Assembly: GCA_914767715.1 (NCBI GenBank)
Contig: OU612074.1
Coordinates: forward strand, 22,678,062 to 22,742,061
DNA from: Membranipora membranacea
Lineage: Eukaryota; Bryozoa; Gymnolaemata; Cheilostomatida; Membraniporidae
Length of the DNA: 64,000 nucleotides
Reading direction: 5' to 3'
Shown here: piece by piece, positions 41,632 through 53,881 of the stretch
Layout: every line of letters begins with the position of its first letter
Numbering within the stretch: the first letter of the stretch is position 1
The notes under the pieces: model-generated
Database searches by the model: none
The model's input: the letters and a program-made list of their open reading frames with translations, nothing else
What the model was told of the DNA's origin: nothing
Program-made: the position numbers and the translations under genes

Positions 41632-41835
41632 TGAAAGGTTTATTACTTTAAACGGTGTTGCCACTAGTCTTAGTCTAACATTTTCATACTATCTGTACTA
41701 GTTCCAACACCTACTAGGGAACAACCATCTGAGCGTGAGAGAGAAAAATGCCAAAATTGCTTCCTGTACATCATATAACTGAGATGGCTGAGAATGATAT
41801 AGTATAACATCAAAAGCTCCTTTGGACAACTGAAA
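41632..41835 (+). repeat. Dispersed repeat, inverted partner at 641
   Basis: Reverse complement of 641-835, with shared words listed there. It has no visible terminal repeats or ORF. Confidence 0.6.
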
Positions 41836-43129
41836 CACAAAATCTTAAAATCGATTGGTTATCACAATATTTATGTCAAATAGGCAGAGAGGATTCTTTT
41901 TACTGTGTGTGGAGTGTGCAACCACACAATGAACCTCTGGTAGGTCCGCTTTCAAAAGACCTGGTTAGGATGAAGGGTCTTGCAGTACAGAATCAGAACT
42001 GACTGCCTTAACCTCAAAGATCATTAGCCTAGACTCTGATCCATTGGACCACTCCTGAATCCCAAGATATAAGTGTACAGAAGGCACTAGCCTGGACTAA
42101 GGAGCATCTATTTTAACTGCAGCTTTGAGACTCACATTTATACTACTCTTTTATTATGTTTGGTCTCATCAAAGTATGTCTCAAACCGCTAAGCTGTGAA
42201 AACAGCAAGTGTCTATACAAAGCGCAGGCATATTTGATCAAAATATGGGTCTTTGAGGCTTGATAAATTGCTTTCAATAGTTCATATATATGTCACCAAT
42301 TTCCTGGTTGATCTGATGTTGTTTTTTGTAAATCGTTTGAATCAATAATGTGTCGAATATTTGGCCAAATTTGTTAAAGTTACCTCCCCTGATCATTTAC
42401 TTATCAGAGCATATATATCAACCATGAAACACTTTTAATTGTTAACACTCAAAATTCTGCCCTATATTTTAACAAGAAATTAATTGGGAATCAGAATTTG
42501 TTTGCAATGGAAGGTGTCATGAAATAACCAAGTCTGCATACTTTTACTTGAAAAACTGTCGAGACTTAAGTGACATCACTGTCAAGATCGATGAAATGTG
42601 TCCCGAATGTTAACCTTTGTTTTACCTGTTAACTTCTTTTGCCTTATTATTTTTATTATAAAAAATTGTCAGCCCCCCCCTTGGGATTTAGACAGCTTTT
42701 CATAATAGGCTGGCAATAGGACTGTTGGTGATACATCAAATGGAAACTTCTTTTGTTAGCAGCTATTGTATAGACCATGTTTCAAAACTACATTTATTTA
42801 CTACTTAGTTTTCAATATGACAATAAAATTCTTGGTTCTATTTAAGTCGACCGACTGATATCTATAATGATCTTTACAACACAAAGAGTCCGGGAGTGTG
42901 ACTCATGGAATGACTAAGTTTAGTTTTGTTTGCCGTGGCAGGAAAAATACAGCTGCATACGCTTTTGATTTGTTCTACAAAATTATGCTCTGGGGAATAC
43001 CTGGAGGACAGTCTTTGAAGTTTGAAGTTTGTTTATTGCCTAAATCCTAATATCCATCCTGTGATAGGATGATAGCATTGAATATACGGCATATACGTTG
43101 AAAAAATAAAAACAAAAGGGGTCTGAGCT

Positions 43130-43700
43130 GCATTAGTTAAACAATCGCATATAAAATCCAAAAGAGGTATTTCGTCTTTTGGTTGTTCTACTCTTGGGTG
43201 GCCTATATTTTTCTATCTTCGCTCTACGAGCAGATGTTCTGTTTGTATTTATTTTAATACAAGAGTTCAAGGGGTGATTATCGTTGTCAGCTATTTTAGT
43301 GAAATGTTCACTGCAAGTGGTGTGCAGGAATGTCGTGATGGGTGGCAGTGCTAGATGGTCCAGCCTCTGCTCGTAGTTGTCAGAGAATGGCAGCACAATC
43401 CGAATAGCAGAGTGCTTAATCCTCTCTAGTCGTGCTTTATCGGTGTCTGATAGTAGAATATGCCCATGTGTTTCAGCAGTCTCATCAAGTATAATCGTTG
43501 AAAGCATTCAGATATAATATAGTCAATATGATTGCTGAAAGTTAGTGTGATGTCTATGAATATGCCTACAAACTTGGTATGCTCAGAGGGAGAGATAAAG
43601 AGATTATCATTTCCATAGGTTATTCCAAGGTGCATAGCAGGTTTCTTTGTAAGCCACATTCAGTATCACAGTTTTCCTGGAATTCAAAATCATATTGTTT
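43130..43700 (-). mobile_element. LINE 3' fragment (reverse transcriptase C-terminus)
   Basis: Two overlapping minus-strand frames join to a typical LINE C-terminal region. The right one contains HLGITYGNDNLFISPSEHTKFVGIFID (the post-catalytic KFLGI-like motif) and the left one LERIKHSAIRIVLPFSDNYEQRLDHLALP, ending near RRNTSFGFYMRLFN and TAA. The ending R-x-x-S-F-x-F-x-x-x-x-N is common in CR1/L2-type elements, so that clade is likely. A frameshift separates the parts and the catalytic core is missing. Confidence 0.7.
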
Positions 43701-44240
43701 TGCTCAGACTAGGTGTTTGCTAACAGCATTGCATCAGATATGTTCTCAGTGGATGGATCAACGATAGGCTTATAAAAGGTTGTATCATCATTCATCAGCA
43801 TATTTGATACATTTTGTATCATAATCAAAAGATTTTAACACATAAATTAGCCAAAGGATGGGTCCCAGTTCAGTTCCTTGCTTTCTTGTTCTTGCTTGTA
43901 GTCTTGATATTTACAAACTTTGAAGAATAAATACATTGATTTAAAAGAAATGATATATTGCTTATTTAAATTAAATAAAATTAAAATTTTAATTGAAAAA
44001 ATTATGTTATGCAGAATATATTAACTATCAGTTAACACTTTCGTCATATTGATATAATGCTATTGTATTTGATATGACAAAGACAGAGTATAGTTATTGG
44101 AAAGCGTACTTTTAACTCAATTGGGTGTGTTTGTTAATTGGATCATTGTGTATGGGGATATTGGTGTCTTGTGATCAACGATCGTATACAGGATACAACA
44201 TCAATGTTTTTCTTTGTTGCAGTTTTCACTGTATTGAGTC

Positions 44241-44797
44241 TTACCAGACCCTACATTTGTCTACTGGATTCATTACAGAGCCAACAGGACAACCAAACAC
44301 CTTAGAAAACTCATCATAATTTGACACTGGTCCAATCACTCTGTAAATGAAAGAGGGTTACAACAAGGTTACCATAGTAAATCTGTATTTTGTTCCGGAA
44401 AGGGAAAGTTACAATTTAATCCAAACATTTTGCATGGTCAACTCCAGTTGTAGCTATAGTTTTCTATGTACATGGGTAAAATGTGGGTTAAAATCTCAAG
44501 TCTGTCTCTGTCCGAAGAATGGTAATGAAGGTGCCTTAAGGGCGCCGCCGCCATAAACGGCCCCAAGTTGCTTTCAGTTTTCAGGCAGGGGGAGCACACC
44601 TGGAGCGTCAATTGAGCCAATGAGACTGCAGCTGTATTCCTCCAACGCTTGCGCATTAAAGGGCAGGTGCTCTAACCACCTATGATCTTTTTTTGAGGAT
44701 ATCAGATCTGATAAACGTACCTCCATTTACCAGGAGATTGGTTACCTGCTGCTACCTGCCATTTCAGTGAGGACAGCCTGTCAGCACGACAATATAT
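44241..44797 (-). CDS. M13 last two exons
   Basis: Exon 44721-44797 encodes [26 protein letters not shown] and exon 44241-44340 encodes [17 protein letters not shown], then [13 protein letters not shown] and TAA at 44241-44243. The C-terminal C-x-V-W is the M13 family end, needed for a disulfide and fold. The catalytic His of HSPxxxR is Gln here (QSPGKWR). Between the two exons sits a SINE (44527-44690). The splice joins in phase 2. Confidence 0.85.
44527..44690 (-). mobile_element. SINE family 1 copy in last M13 intron
   Basis: Plus-strand text ggtgccttaagggcgccgccgccat, ggccccaagttgctttcagttttcaggcag, ggagcacacctgg and gcaggtgctctaaccacc is the reverse of the family 1 consensus, so this copy lies in the same direction as the M13 gene. 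It is one of the best-preserved bodies in the window. Confidence 0.6.
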
Positions 44798-45360
44798 CTA
44801 AAACAGTAATTCACAACTTCAATATAGCGGTATGACTTGAGAAAAATTGATGTGACTCAAATTACAGCTGGCAAATGTGTGTTTTTTAAATTCTGTATAG
44901 GTTGTCAAAACTAGTAATGTCTACCAGTGTCCTACGATGAGCATTTGATTGCAAACATAATTTTGAAAGGGATGAACTTTTAAAAATGCAAATAACAAGC
45001 TCATCTCATTGGCTTTCAAAAATTCATTCAAACTATGTTTGTCTCTTAAATTTGAAATAATATTGTTATTACATGACTCCATGGTGCAGTGCTAATGACC
45101 ATAACTGGTGATCTGCTAGACCTAGGCTCAAAAAACTTGCCCAATCATGCTATAAACTGCATACGAATTCCTAAACCTTTTTATAAGCATGAGTGATGAC
45201 TTGAATGGAGTTATTTTATTAAACTTTACTGTGGCATCAAATCTCATCTACTGAATTGGTGATCATTGTTTTATCTGATGGGATATAATAAACTTCACTC
45301 TTGTTACTTTAACCTAAAAATACCATTAAAATATCAGTATAAAGGTTCATCATATCATAC

Positions 45361-48266
45361 CTGGGCAAAATTGAGAAAGAACAATTCTTTAGAACTATAT
45401 TGCACAAGTCCAGGTAAGCGTTGCCCTGGCCCGTTCTTTTCTTCGTGTTTTAGGAATGCCTCATAGCTTGTCTTTAAAGCTCCATTGTCGGCGATATTTT
45501 CTCCCAGCGTGTTTTCACCGTTCACCTTGAAACAACAAAAATTTTGATTTCACCTGTGTTTCTTAAGTCACCAAATAATTGCCTAAAGAGGCAGGTACAT
45601 ACCTTTTTTTGCTTGCCTAATGATTTGGGTCAAGAAAGCCGCACAATTAGAAATTAATTTAATTTGAAGTTACATCTCTTCTTACAATCACAAGAAACAG
45701 TTTAACACGAGTTCTTTGACCTTTTATGAATCTTATCTTTCCCTTATTTCTACTTCATTGGAAAACTGAAATCAACAAAATGAGTTATCCTCATCTTGAT
45801 GTAGAAAATACTCACATATTTATCAATTTCTTCTACTTTATAAGAGGAAGATTGGTCTATCATACACTGCGTCTTCTCATTAAATGAAGCGAGTGTCTTA
45901 TTTTCCCACCACTGTCCGACATTCCCATCTTTGCCGAACAGCCGACCTAAAATTAAGGAATGACAAATCAAAATTATCTCAGATGATCATGAAGTTTCAA
46001 ATATAAAGTATATGAATTGTTACGATATCCATTCTCTATTATATCTTGCCATGATAATTTCAAGGTTATGGCGCAAAGGAACTGCAAATATTTGTATTGA
46101 TTTTATGTCATGGATCATGAATTGTCCTACCATAATTATCGAAACCATGAGTCATTGCATTTCCGATGAATGAAACTATTCCTCCATAATTCAATGACCT
46201 GCAAATTAAAACCATCGACTATTCATAATTTTTTGGTCACACCGGGACGACGCAATATCAAACTAACAAGGTAAGCAATGTTTATATCGCAAAAGGTATT
46301 ACTGAACGGCGTCATTTAAGGTCATGATCTACTCCAATTGAGTTGTAACATTAGGTAAAAAAAAAGCCATAATGTTAGTTAATTTCTCAGGTAATTCTTC
46401 ACGACACTCACATCTTTTGTTTTATGTTGCACGGATGTTGGCTGCAATACTTATATTTTTGCTCGTAGTTGTTGTACTTACAATGATTGTTAATTTTGTA
46501 CTTACATTAGTATATTGTTATTTTGCTTCCAATGATTGCTCAGTATTGTACTAACATTGATTGCTAAGTCAGTGTACTTACATCGGTTGCTTATTTTTAT
46601 ACTTACATTGGTTGATCGTTGTGCCAGAAGGGTGGCTGGAGCAGACCTGCAGGTAAGACTGAAAACAAATTGAAAGTTTACAAAACTCAATCGCTATGGA
46701 ATGTAAATTTTTTCCCAAACAAGGCTTCTCTACAAGTAATGTCAAAATAGTGTGCTTCATACTATTCTTTGTTGCACCACCATGAGAGGAAGATGGCAGG
46801 CTCACTCTCATTTTTATTTTTTGATTTGTAGTTTTCTCATGAGATAACAGGTGCTGGCACCAGTTGTACTGTAGATGCACCCCTAACCACTGCCTGCTGA
46901 ATTCACCGCAATTCATCAAATGCAAGAGGCAGAGGAGGGTCATTTTACTGCTTGTGGGATGTGCAAACGCACAGTGTACCTCAAAGCAGCAAACCTCGCA
47001 GCTAGGATGAATGCCATCTCAGTTACAAATCATCACTGGCTGCAAGCACTGGTAACATCACATTATCACATATCGCAAGATTGTACCCTAATGGCAGCCA
47101 ATATCCCATTCTGACTGTGGCGAGCTAGGATAATATTCAATAATGTTAATCTCTGCCAAGATTTATTAGATCATCAAATACTCTGTCAACTTTTAAAAGA
47201 CAGATTATCAATTATCTCTTCAAAGACTATCAGCTCAATCCACATATACCTAAAATAGTAAAAAGCTTCTTTTTTAAATGATTATGATGCCAATAAAAGT
47301 ATTAAAAAAAATCAACAAAAATTAAAAAAATATCTACATACCCATTGTATTAAGCTCATGATGATAGTAGGCATCAATGACAGCTGGTGCTGTGAACCAT
47401 CTGTCTTTTTTAACAGGCTTAGTGATTCGTTTGAATTCATTGATTGTGATCCACTTCAGCCAGTCTAGATGGTTGTGGAAGTATGTATCGGCCTCAAACT
47501 CCAACTGGCAGATGAGAGAAAGTTACATCAATCATCATCAGAACATCCAGTTTGTACAAAGTGTTACAGTGATTGGTGAGGATGTTCAGAAAACCGATGA
47601 TCTTCAAAAGACTTGGAGGTAGTTGATTGGGACCGATCATATACATAACTTCACTAACTGCAAGGAAAGGGTAATCATATCGGACTCACCCCTTCATATT
47701 CGTAACCGAGTGCTGAGTTGTTATAGAGCCACTCTGGATAGCCAATGTGATTATTCATCGCTGTAAGCTACAACAGTTGATAACAAAAACACTCTCATTT
47801 TGTCTCTCTTGTCTAGTTTTCCACGTAGTTCTATTTATTCACAAAAAAACAAGCAATATATTTTGCTTTATAACAAGAGATTTGTATTCCTTCAGGTTTT
47901 GAGTGTGGTATCAAAACTAAGTCCGACTCTTAATTCAAATCTTCCGGTGGTAAGTTAGGTAAGTCAGGTCATCGATGTTACAGACAGAGAAAATTGTGAA
48001 GACATGCACTATGAGTGTTCAACAACAACCTTTCGGATCGTATGCTGATGGCATTAACAGAAACACACTTTAAGGGTATAATATCTAAAATAAATCTCCA
48101 AAATTGGATGTTTGATGGCTTTCATTTGGACTTTTTAGAGTATATGAGATTTGGCAAAACACTTCACCTTTTCTTTTGCTAGTTTTTTTGTCGTGGGGTC
48201 CATCCATTCTGTTTGAGTCAGAACTCCATCGAAGGCTTGGCGAACTTCTTCTGTCATTACCACCAT
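45361..48266 (-). CDS. M13 exons 10-16: degenerate catalytic domain
   Basis: Seven exons encode the catalytic half. They run [46 protein letters not shown]-type text (exact: [18 protein letters not shown]), [53 protein letters not shown] and [20 protein letters not shown]. Compared with active M13 enzymes the first zinc His is Asn and the catalytic Glu is Ala, the substrate-binding Asn of NA(F/Y)Y is Asp, and the segment before GxLQPPF is about five residues short (the usual PA before G is missing). The second zinc His and the ENIAD Glu are kept. Zinc catalysis is not possible with these changes. Confidence 0.85.
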
Positions 48267-49323
48267 CTGCATCATACAATATAACCATATTGAAACAAAA
48301 ATCAAACTTTTCTAAAGTTATTTTTTAGACTGAAATCATTCCAAAACAAATTATCAAGTATCCCATCGCATTTCCAAATTTTAGGGTTGTCTAGCCTTTT
48401 ACAAAGCTATGACACCTCCTACATAGTTTACCATGCTGTTGGCCACAAGGAAGACATGTGACCACTGTCTATTGGATTGTGGGAATTCTAAAACTACCAG
48501 TCCTTTGATTGATTGCTCTGAATCTGAGAACTACCTCTGCAGCTGCCTGAGATTACTTGGAAGTCAGGACTTCTTTTTCATTGGTAAGTTGCTAGGTAAT
48601 GTTTTAAAACCTATGATGAGATTGTTTGAACTGACCTCAACTATGAATAAATTGAATAGATATATGTAATGTAATGACCTCATAATCCTTCACTACAGAG
48701 TATGAGCCAAATATTAAACTTAACCAGATAGCTTCTTTACAAGAACCGCAATGCACAACACAGATTATTCTTTGATTTAACTGCTTTGCAGTCCTTCCTC
48801 CATTATTTTAATCATTTCCTCATTACTTCCCAGAGCACACCAGTAATAAAAAAACAAAATGCAGTTTATGACAAAGAAATTGCTGCAAAAAAAAATTATA
48901 TATAATAAGGATATAAGGAAAAAAGTCTTGTTCCACTTATCCCAATCTTTGCCAAATGAATGAAATGAATTAAAAAATAACAATTTGCTAATTAAAGCCT
49001 TTGTTTTGCCTTGGAGTGAAGTCAAATTTGTTACACTCTTGGATTCTCTACCAACGATGCATTGTTCGGAATAACCAGTTCTCAAGAAAACAGCTATCTT
49101 TAACTTTAATACATGGTGGTGATTCAAATATTCCAGGAACAGAAAATACAATCGAGTGAAGTTTATATCTCTTCTGCTTATCATTAATTTATATTGCACC
49201 TCATTTTGGTATTGGAATTGGCCAGTAAAATCCAATATATAGTCTTTAGGAAGAGATAATCATAATCATAACATTTAGATAAAGCAACCTGTATTGTTGA
49301 AAAGTTACGTAGATATAACTTAC

Positions 49324-52300
49324 AGATTTTTTCGATTCTTCCTTGAAGTATTTGTTGACGAATATTCTCCCGACAGCCCATCCTACAGCTTGATTTATTT
49401 AGTTAACACAACGTAACCAGCGTGGTGGCTCTTCAGGGATCGAATAGCCTACCTGATTGAGAATAGGGGGTATATCAATAGGCAAAACCTTTAATTCTCT
49501 TTTAAACTTTATCATTGTCTGAATGCCCTCATTGAGGGCGATAGTTTAGTCCTCTGACACCAGGCGTGGAGATGTAACCTGCTACTCTTTCTGATAGGCA
49601 GAGGGGGAATTTTTCAAATGGTTGGATCTGATCTTGAACCGGCCAGGCCAGGTGTATTTTACTGGGATCCCCAGCTCACATATCCTTACCCTACACAATA
49701 CTGTTGTCATATTTTAGCATTATACAGTGTTATCCTGCTCCCCATTTCTCTCGCACAATGAGACAAAAAAATAATCCTGTTCTCCTCTATCAACAAACCC
49801 TTATTGGATCAGAACAAATTACTGCTCACCATAATAACATGGAAGTTATAAAAGAGCACACTTACCCTGAAGAACTTATTTTGCATATCAACGAATGCCT
49901 GGGGTAGATAGGTAATCCTGTAATATGTGATTCTCCACACCAGGTAGTTAGCCAGTACTCTTGGTGGTGTGACCGCCACCTTCTCAGCCATCTTTTTGAG
50001 GAAGTCAGGAGCGTAGACTACGACCTCTGTGTCATCAACAAACTTGAACTCAGTATCAACGAAGAGTAGATTCATAAACTTCTTCCAGTCAAACTGTAAA
50101 AATATTCCAAACTTTGTGCAATTATAAGGAGCTCATGGGAACACTTGCTGAATCATGTCTTGCAATGTCAGAACGGCTGTTCTGTTAGGTGATGATGATG
50201 GTGATGATGATGTTGAGCTTTATTATTTTTTCCTCCTAAAACCATTTGTGGGTGGTACACGGGAGTGAAATTACAAGATTAAAAAAAACAGGGCTCTAAT
50301 AAAAACATATAAGTCAGTAAGAACAAACAGTAAGGCATTATAATTAGGAAGCATATTTGGAATATATGCTGATGTAGCGTGTTAGAGCCTTGGCCCGGTA
50401 GTGAGGGTATATGTATATCCTTTCATTTGTATCTAAACCTAACAATCTACCATCTAGTCCTGTAAAGTCAACTGCTTCACATATGAGTACATAATATTAT
50501 CACCTATAGTGAATGGCTGGTCCCTACCTTATCAGATATTTTAGTGTACAGTTCTGAGACTTTATATCTGTTATATAGGGCATGTAGATCCGTCCTATCC
50601 TCCTCCTTCATCGAAATCTGACAAAATACAAAAAATGACTTAATAAGGATACATAAACACGTTACTGCAAGACTCTGAACCTTGCTCATTTACAATTTGA
50701 CGACTGCCATGTATAGTATAGCAATCAATGATCATCAAGGAATGTCTCAGGACATCAATCAAAGCTTGTTGAAAATAAAACCTGTCAAAATACTGACAAT
50801 CTCAGAGTCAATGAAACATGTGGTTAGACTTATAAATAATCATATTAACTGACCCCATGCTGTAATGAACAGATTAAGGACATCTCATGGTGAACAGCCT
50901 CATCGCAAAAAAACATTAAAGGGCAACCAAGGTTTCGCAGCAATGCATTAATGGGTAGCAAATAATGTGCTGGGCAGCATCAGCTTTGTGCATTACGCGA
51001 TGCAAAACTCAAAGTAGTTGCTGACTCTAAGCTGGGTAACACTTCAGTTTAGGGGAGGTTCCAAGACTTTGCTGTAATAATTATAGAGCACAGGCTAAAT
51101 AATAACAGGAACAGGAAACTGCTATGTGGTATTCTCTTTTAGCTGAGTTTGAGTACCTGATGGAACAAATGTTTCACAAGAATTCTGGCTGAATATTCAT
51201 CCGAACTATATTTTGTCTTTTTCCCCATGCAGAAGGTGCAATCTGCTATTAATCAATGGCCATCAATGAGAAGTTGTTTGAAACCTTGGTTGCACTTTAA
51301 AGATGACACTATAGTTAACCTTGAGCCATTGAATGATAAATGTCAGTGGCAATGATTCAGTGGTGAACAGATGGGCAGCTGAGGTCATATCTTGTTCATG
51401 CTTGCTGTGAAACAGATTCCATAATTGAAAAAGGCTCATAACACTTTGGTCATTAAACATGTTCAATTTCATTGAACAACATGATATCTGTATGTCAAGC
51501 TGCTATATTTAGCACTATATAAATACTTACATTAGCCATGTAAGTCTCAAACTCCAGGAGATCACTGACATCCTGATCCACAGTCTTGTTATCAGTACCC
51601 ATATACACTGCTATCTCTTTGATTAATGTCTTGTATGCATTGAACTCTTTAGAGAATTCAGGCTCTAGGTAATATTTTCTGTGTAGCAGGCCGAGGTGAA
51701 ACTGGTCCAACTGTAAACACTAATACTCATTGATTGGTTGAATAAAAACTGGTCTCATATCTAACATTGGCCTTAGGGTGCTCAAGACATCACCCATAAT
51801 ATCAGAGTTTGCGGTTTTATTTGTTTGTCTTGCCCGTGGCTGTTTTACCTTGAGGAATCAAAGTTGGAAAAATATGCATCTATCTTCAGAAACCAACCTG
51901 GGCTATATTAGTTTTGCTATCCCGGTCATCGGCAGAAACCGAAACATATACCAGATACTCATTACTCAGAAGTCTTAGTTCACTCAGTGTGTATAAAAGG
52001 TCAAACTCAGTATCATTCCAGGTCGGATCTGTAAGTGGCCAGCCTCCTAAGTGAGTGTGAAGGTCACGAAGTGGGGTCGCTCCCAATTCTTCTATTTTAT
52101 CTTAAATGTAGACAGAACGTAATTAAATTAACTTAGATTATAAAATGTTTTGCATGTCAATGCTTACATACATGGAAATTTAGCTCTAAGTTAGCTTTTT
52201 CTGTTTTCAATTTAAACAATTCGCTTTCATGACTGCTATTCACTTGACAATGTACCAAAAGCATTGAATAGCAGACATTGTTGATTTCAACAGGGCAATT

Positions 52301-52460
52301 TTTAAGTTGTCATATCATAGGTTTTGTCAAAGTGACAACAGCTACTGACCAAGATGTTGTTATCAGGGTAACTGACCTTTGTTTGCACAGGCCTGGTACA
52401 TGTCTTTAGCTTCTAACACTGGCTTAGGGTCTGAAGGGTTATGGTCTTCTTCTAGTAAAT
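49324..52460 (-). CDS. M13 exons 4-9: N-terminal M13 domain, with nonsense codon
   Basis: These exons encode the N-terminal M13 domain. Landmarks are AKDMYQACANK, LGGWPLTDPTWND, SVSADDRDSKTNIAQ, LDQFHLGLLHRKYYL, YNRYKVSELYTKI, EVVVYAPDFLKKM, LANYLVWRITYY, PPRWLRCVN and INQAVGWAVGRIF. All are recognisable and in order, with phase 1-1, 1-0 then 0-0 borders. Between RCVN and INQAVG one codon is TAA (49399-49401). A 24 bp GT-AG span around it is too short to be a normal intron. The rest of the frame downstream stays open, so the mutation is recent, polymorphic, or a sequencing error. Confidence 0.8.
50920..51296 (-). mobile_element. TTAA-flanked MITE, copy 2
   Basis: This 377 bp element is the reverse complement of the copy at 13822-14197, again flanked by TTAA (50916-50919 and 51297-51300). 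Its plus-strand left end is agggcaaccaaggtttcgc. It lies in the M13 intron between exons 51531-51710 and 50528-50617. Confidence 0.8.
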
Positions 52461-52689
52461 CTGTCAAAAGTAAATTCTAGTGTAAACCTTTGTGGCAAAA
52501 AAAAAAGATTTTGAAATATTATCATTGGCACACTAAAGACATAATCGGATTGATAAATATGATGGTAAGAATGAAATTCAAACTGTTTACTATAAGCGGA
52601 TATACTGATCATTTACGGAATCCTTGATGGTTGATTAAAATTGGATGCTCATATGGCCTCTTCCTAAAGCATGAGTGAGGGTGAGGGTG

Positions 52690-52852
52690 AGGCTGCAATT
52701 TCTGTGCCAGGATGCTCTCTGTTTGCAGGCAGGCACCTGGAAGCAAACCGAACACCAGTAGCTGATTGACTTCAGTTGGATTCTAACCGGTACCTTCGAC
52801 ACGTGTATCCTGAAGTTCTGGCGCTCTAACCAACTGAGCCACCTCTTACTAA
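52690..52852 (-). mobile_element. SINE family 1 copy in an M13 intron
   Basis: Its minus strand reads aagaggtggctcagttggttagagcgcc (here split across the A box), a degenerate B box gttagaatcc, then gcttccaggtgcctgcctgcaaacagag. It lies between exons 53132 and 52460 and matches the copy at 2226 well in the head. Confidence 0.6.
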
Positions 52853-53131
52853 CATATGCGGTTAGCAAACACCAACACAATATCTTCAGTGCTTGATTCC
52901 ATAGAATTGTCTCTTGCTACCAATCTAGCTAGCTTGTGCAAGCAGCCTGAGAGAGTAACACCAGCACACGCTTGAAAGGCAAAATTAAAAATGTTTCTAC
53001 TCTTTCAAAGATGCCATAGTCATAATTCTATCATTAGATTTAGTGCCATATGCATCAAGATGTTATTGTTTCTGAATATGAAGACATTTGTGTAATCAAA
53101 TAAACCAGTCCAATGGTTAAGCATTACACAC

Positions 53132-53672
53132 CCTTTAGTTGTACCGCCATTTCATCTTCGAGCTGGGTGAACTGTGAATAAGAAAATCTATATTCTGGTA
53201 TGACAGTTTTATCTACCCATCCTCCACATGAATACTGATAGAAACCATCACAAGGGTCAGCGGTTGTGTCAACACTCGCGATTATTTTACTGGCTAAAAA
53301 ATAATAATAAAACTATGAAATATTAAAACATGAACGCATGAATGGTACTGACATAATTCTGTTTACAAGGTTGAAGATGATAGCTATTCATTCATTGGAT
53401 CTTGTTGCAAACTACCTTCATGGTCATGCGTGAGCTGATTATTGTTGAGTACAGCCTAGTGTGAAAATATAATTAAAATCATAGAACAAATACTTAAGTG
53501 GATACAATATGACCTCACTAAAGGCAACTGCATAAATAATATTTGGTAATCTATCAAATCTAAAGGGTATGCCAACTATTTACTTTGAAACCATTACCTT
53601 TATCCAATGAATCAACTCTTCACTAACCTGCATGAGCACAAGCTTCTGTTATACATACATCAGCTTTGCCAC
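53132..53672 (-). CDS. M13 exons 2-3: N-terminal ectodomain
   Basis: Exon 53628-53672 encodes GKADVCITEACAHA and joins in phase 1 directly to exon 53132-53293 (ASKIIASVDTTADPCDGFYQYSCGGWVDKTVI...). Together they give the M13 opening pattern C-(x)n-C-(x)n-D-x-x-x-D-P-C-x-x-F-Y-x-Y-x-C-G-x-W with the disulfide cysteines present. The 40 bp stretch between them that also looks exon-like (53416-53455) must be skipped to keep frame. Confidence 0.8.
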
Positions 53673-53881
53673 CTACAAATCATTGTAGTTTTATGTATTA
53701 TAACCTAGTTACATCTTCATTTTCCAAATAAGGATTCCTTTCTCAGCAGGAATCAGTGGTTTTGCGAAAATATTGAGAATCGTTGTCCTTTATTCAAGAT
53801 GTAACCTGCCAGCCTGTTTCATTTACAATATTCAAGGTTTTCCTAAATTTAGACAAAAAACTAGAATTTGTTTAGACTGAC

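Larger units (their letters stand above)
40691..43130. other. Intergenic spacer with repeat remnants
   Basis: No gene is supported. It holds the tRNA-like segment at 41392 and the dispersed repeat 41632-41835. A short cccccc run lies near 42671. Elsewhere I see nothing distinctive. Confidence 0.4.

Noticed and set aside
53416-53455. 40 bp exon-like segment (AVLNNNQLTHDHE) in the M13 gene
   Set aside because: Its phase does not fit exon 53628-53672, whereas skipping it joins CAHA to ASKIIASVD in perfect phase and family pattern.
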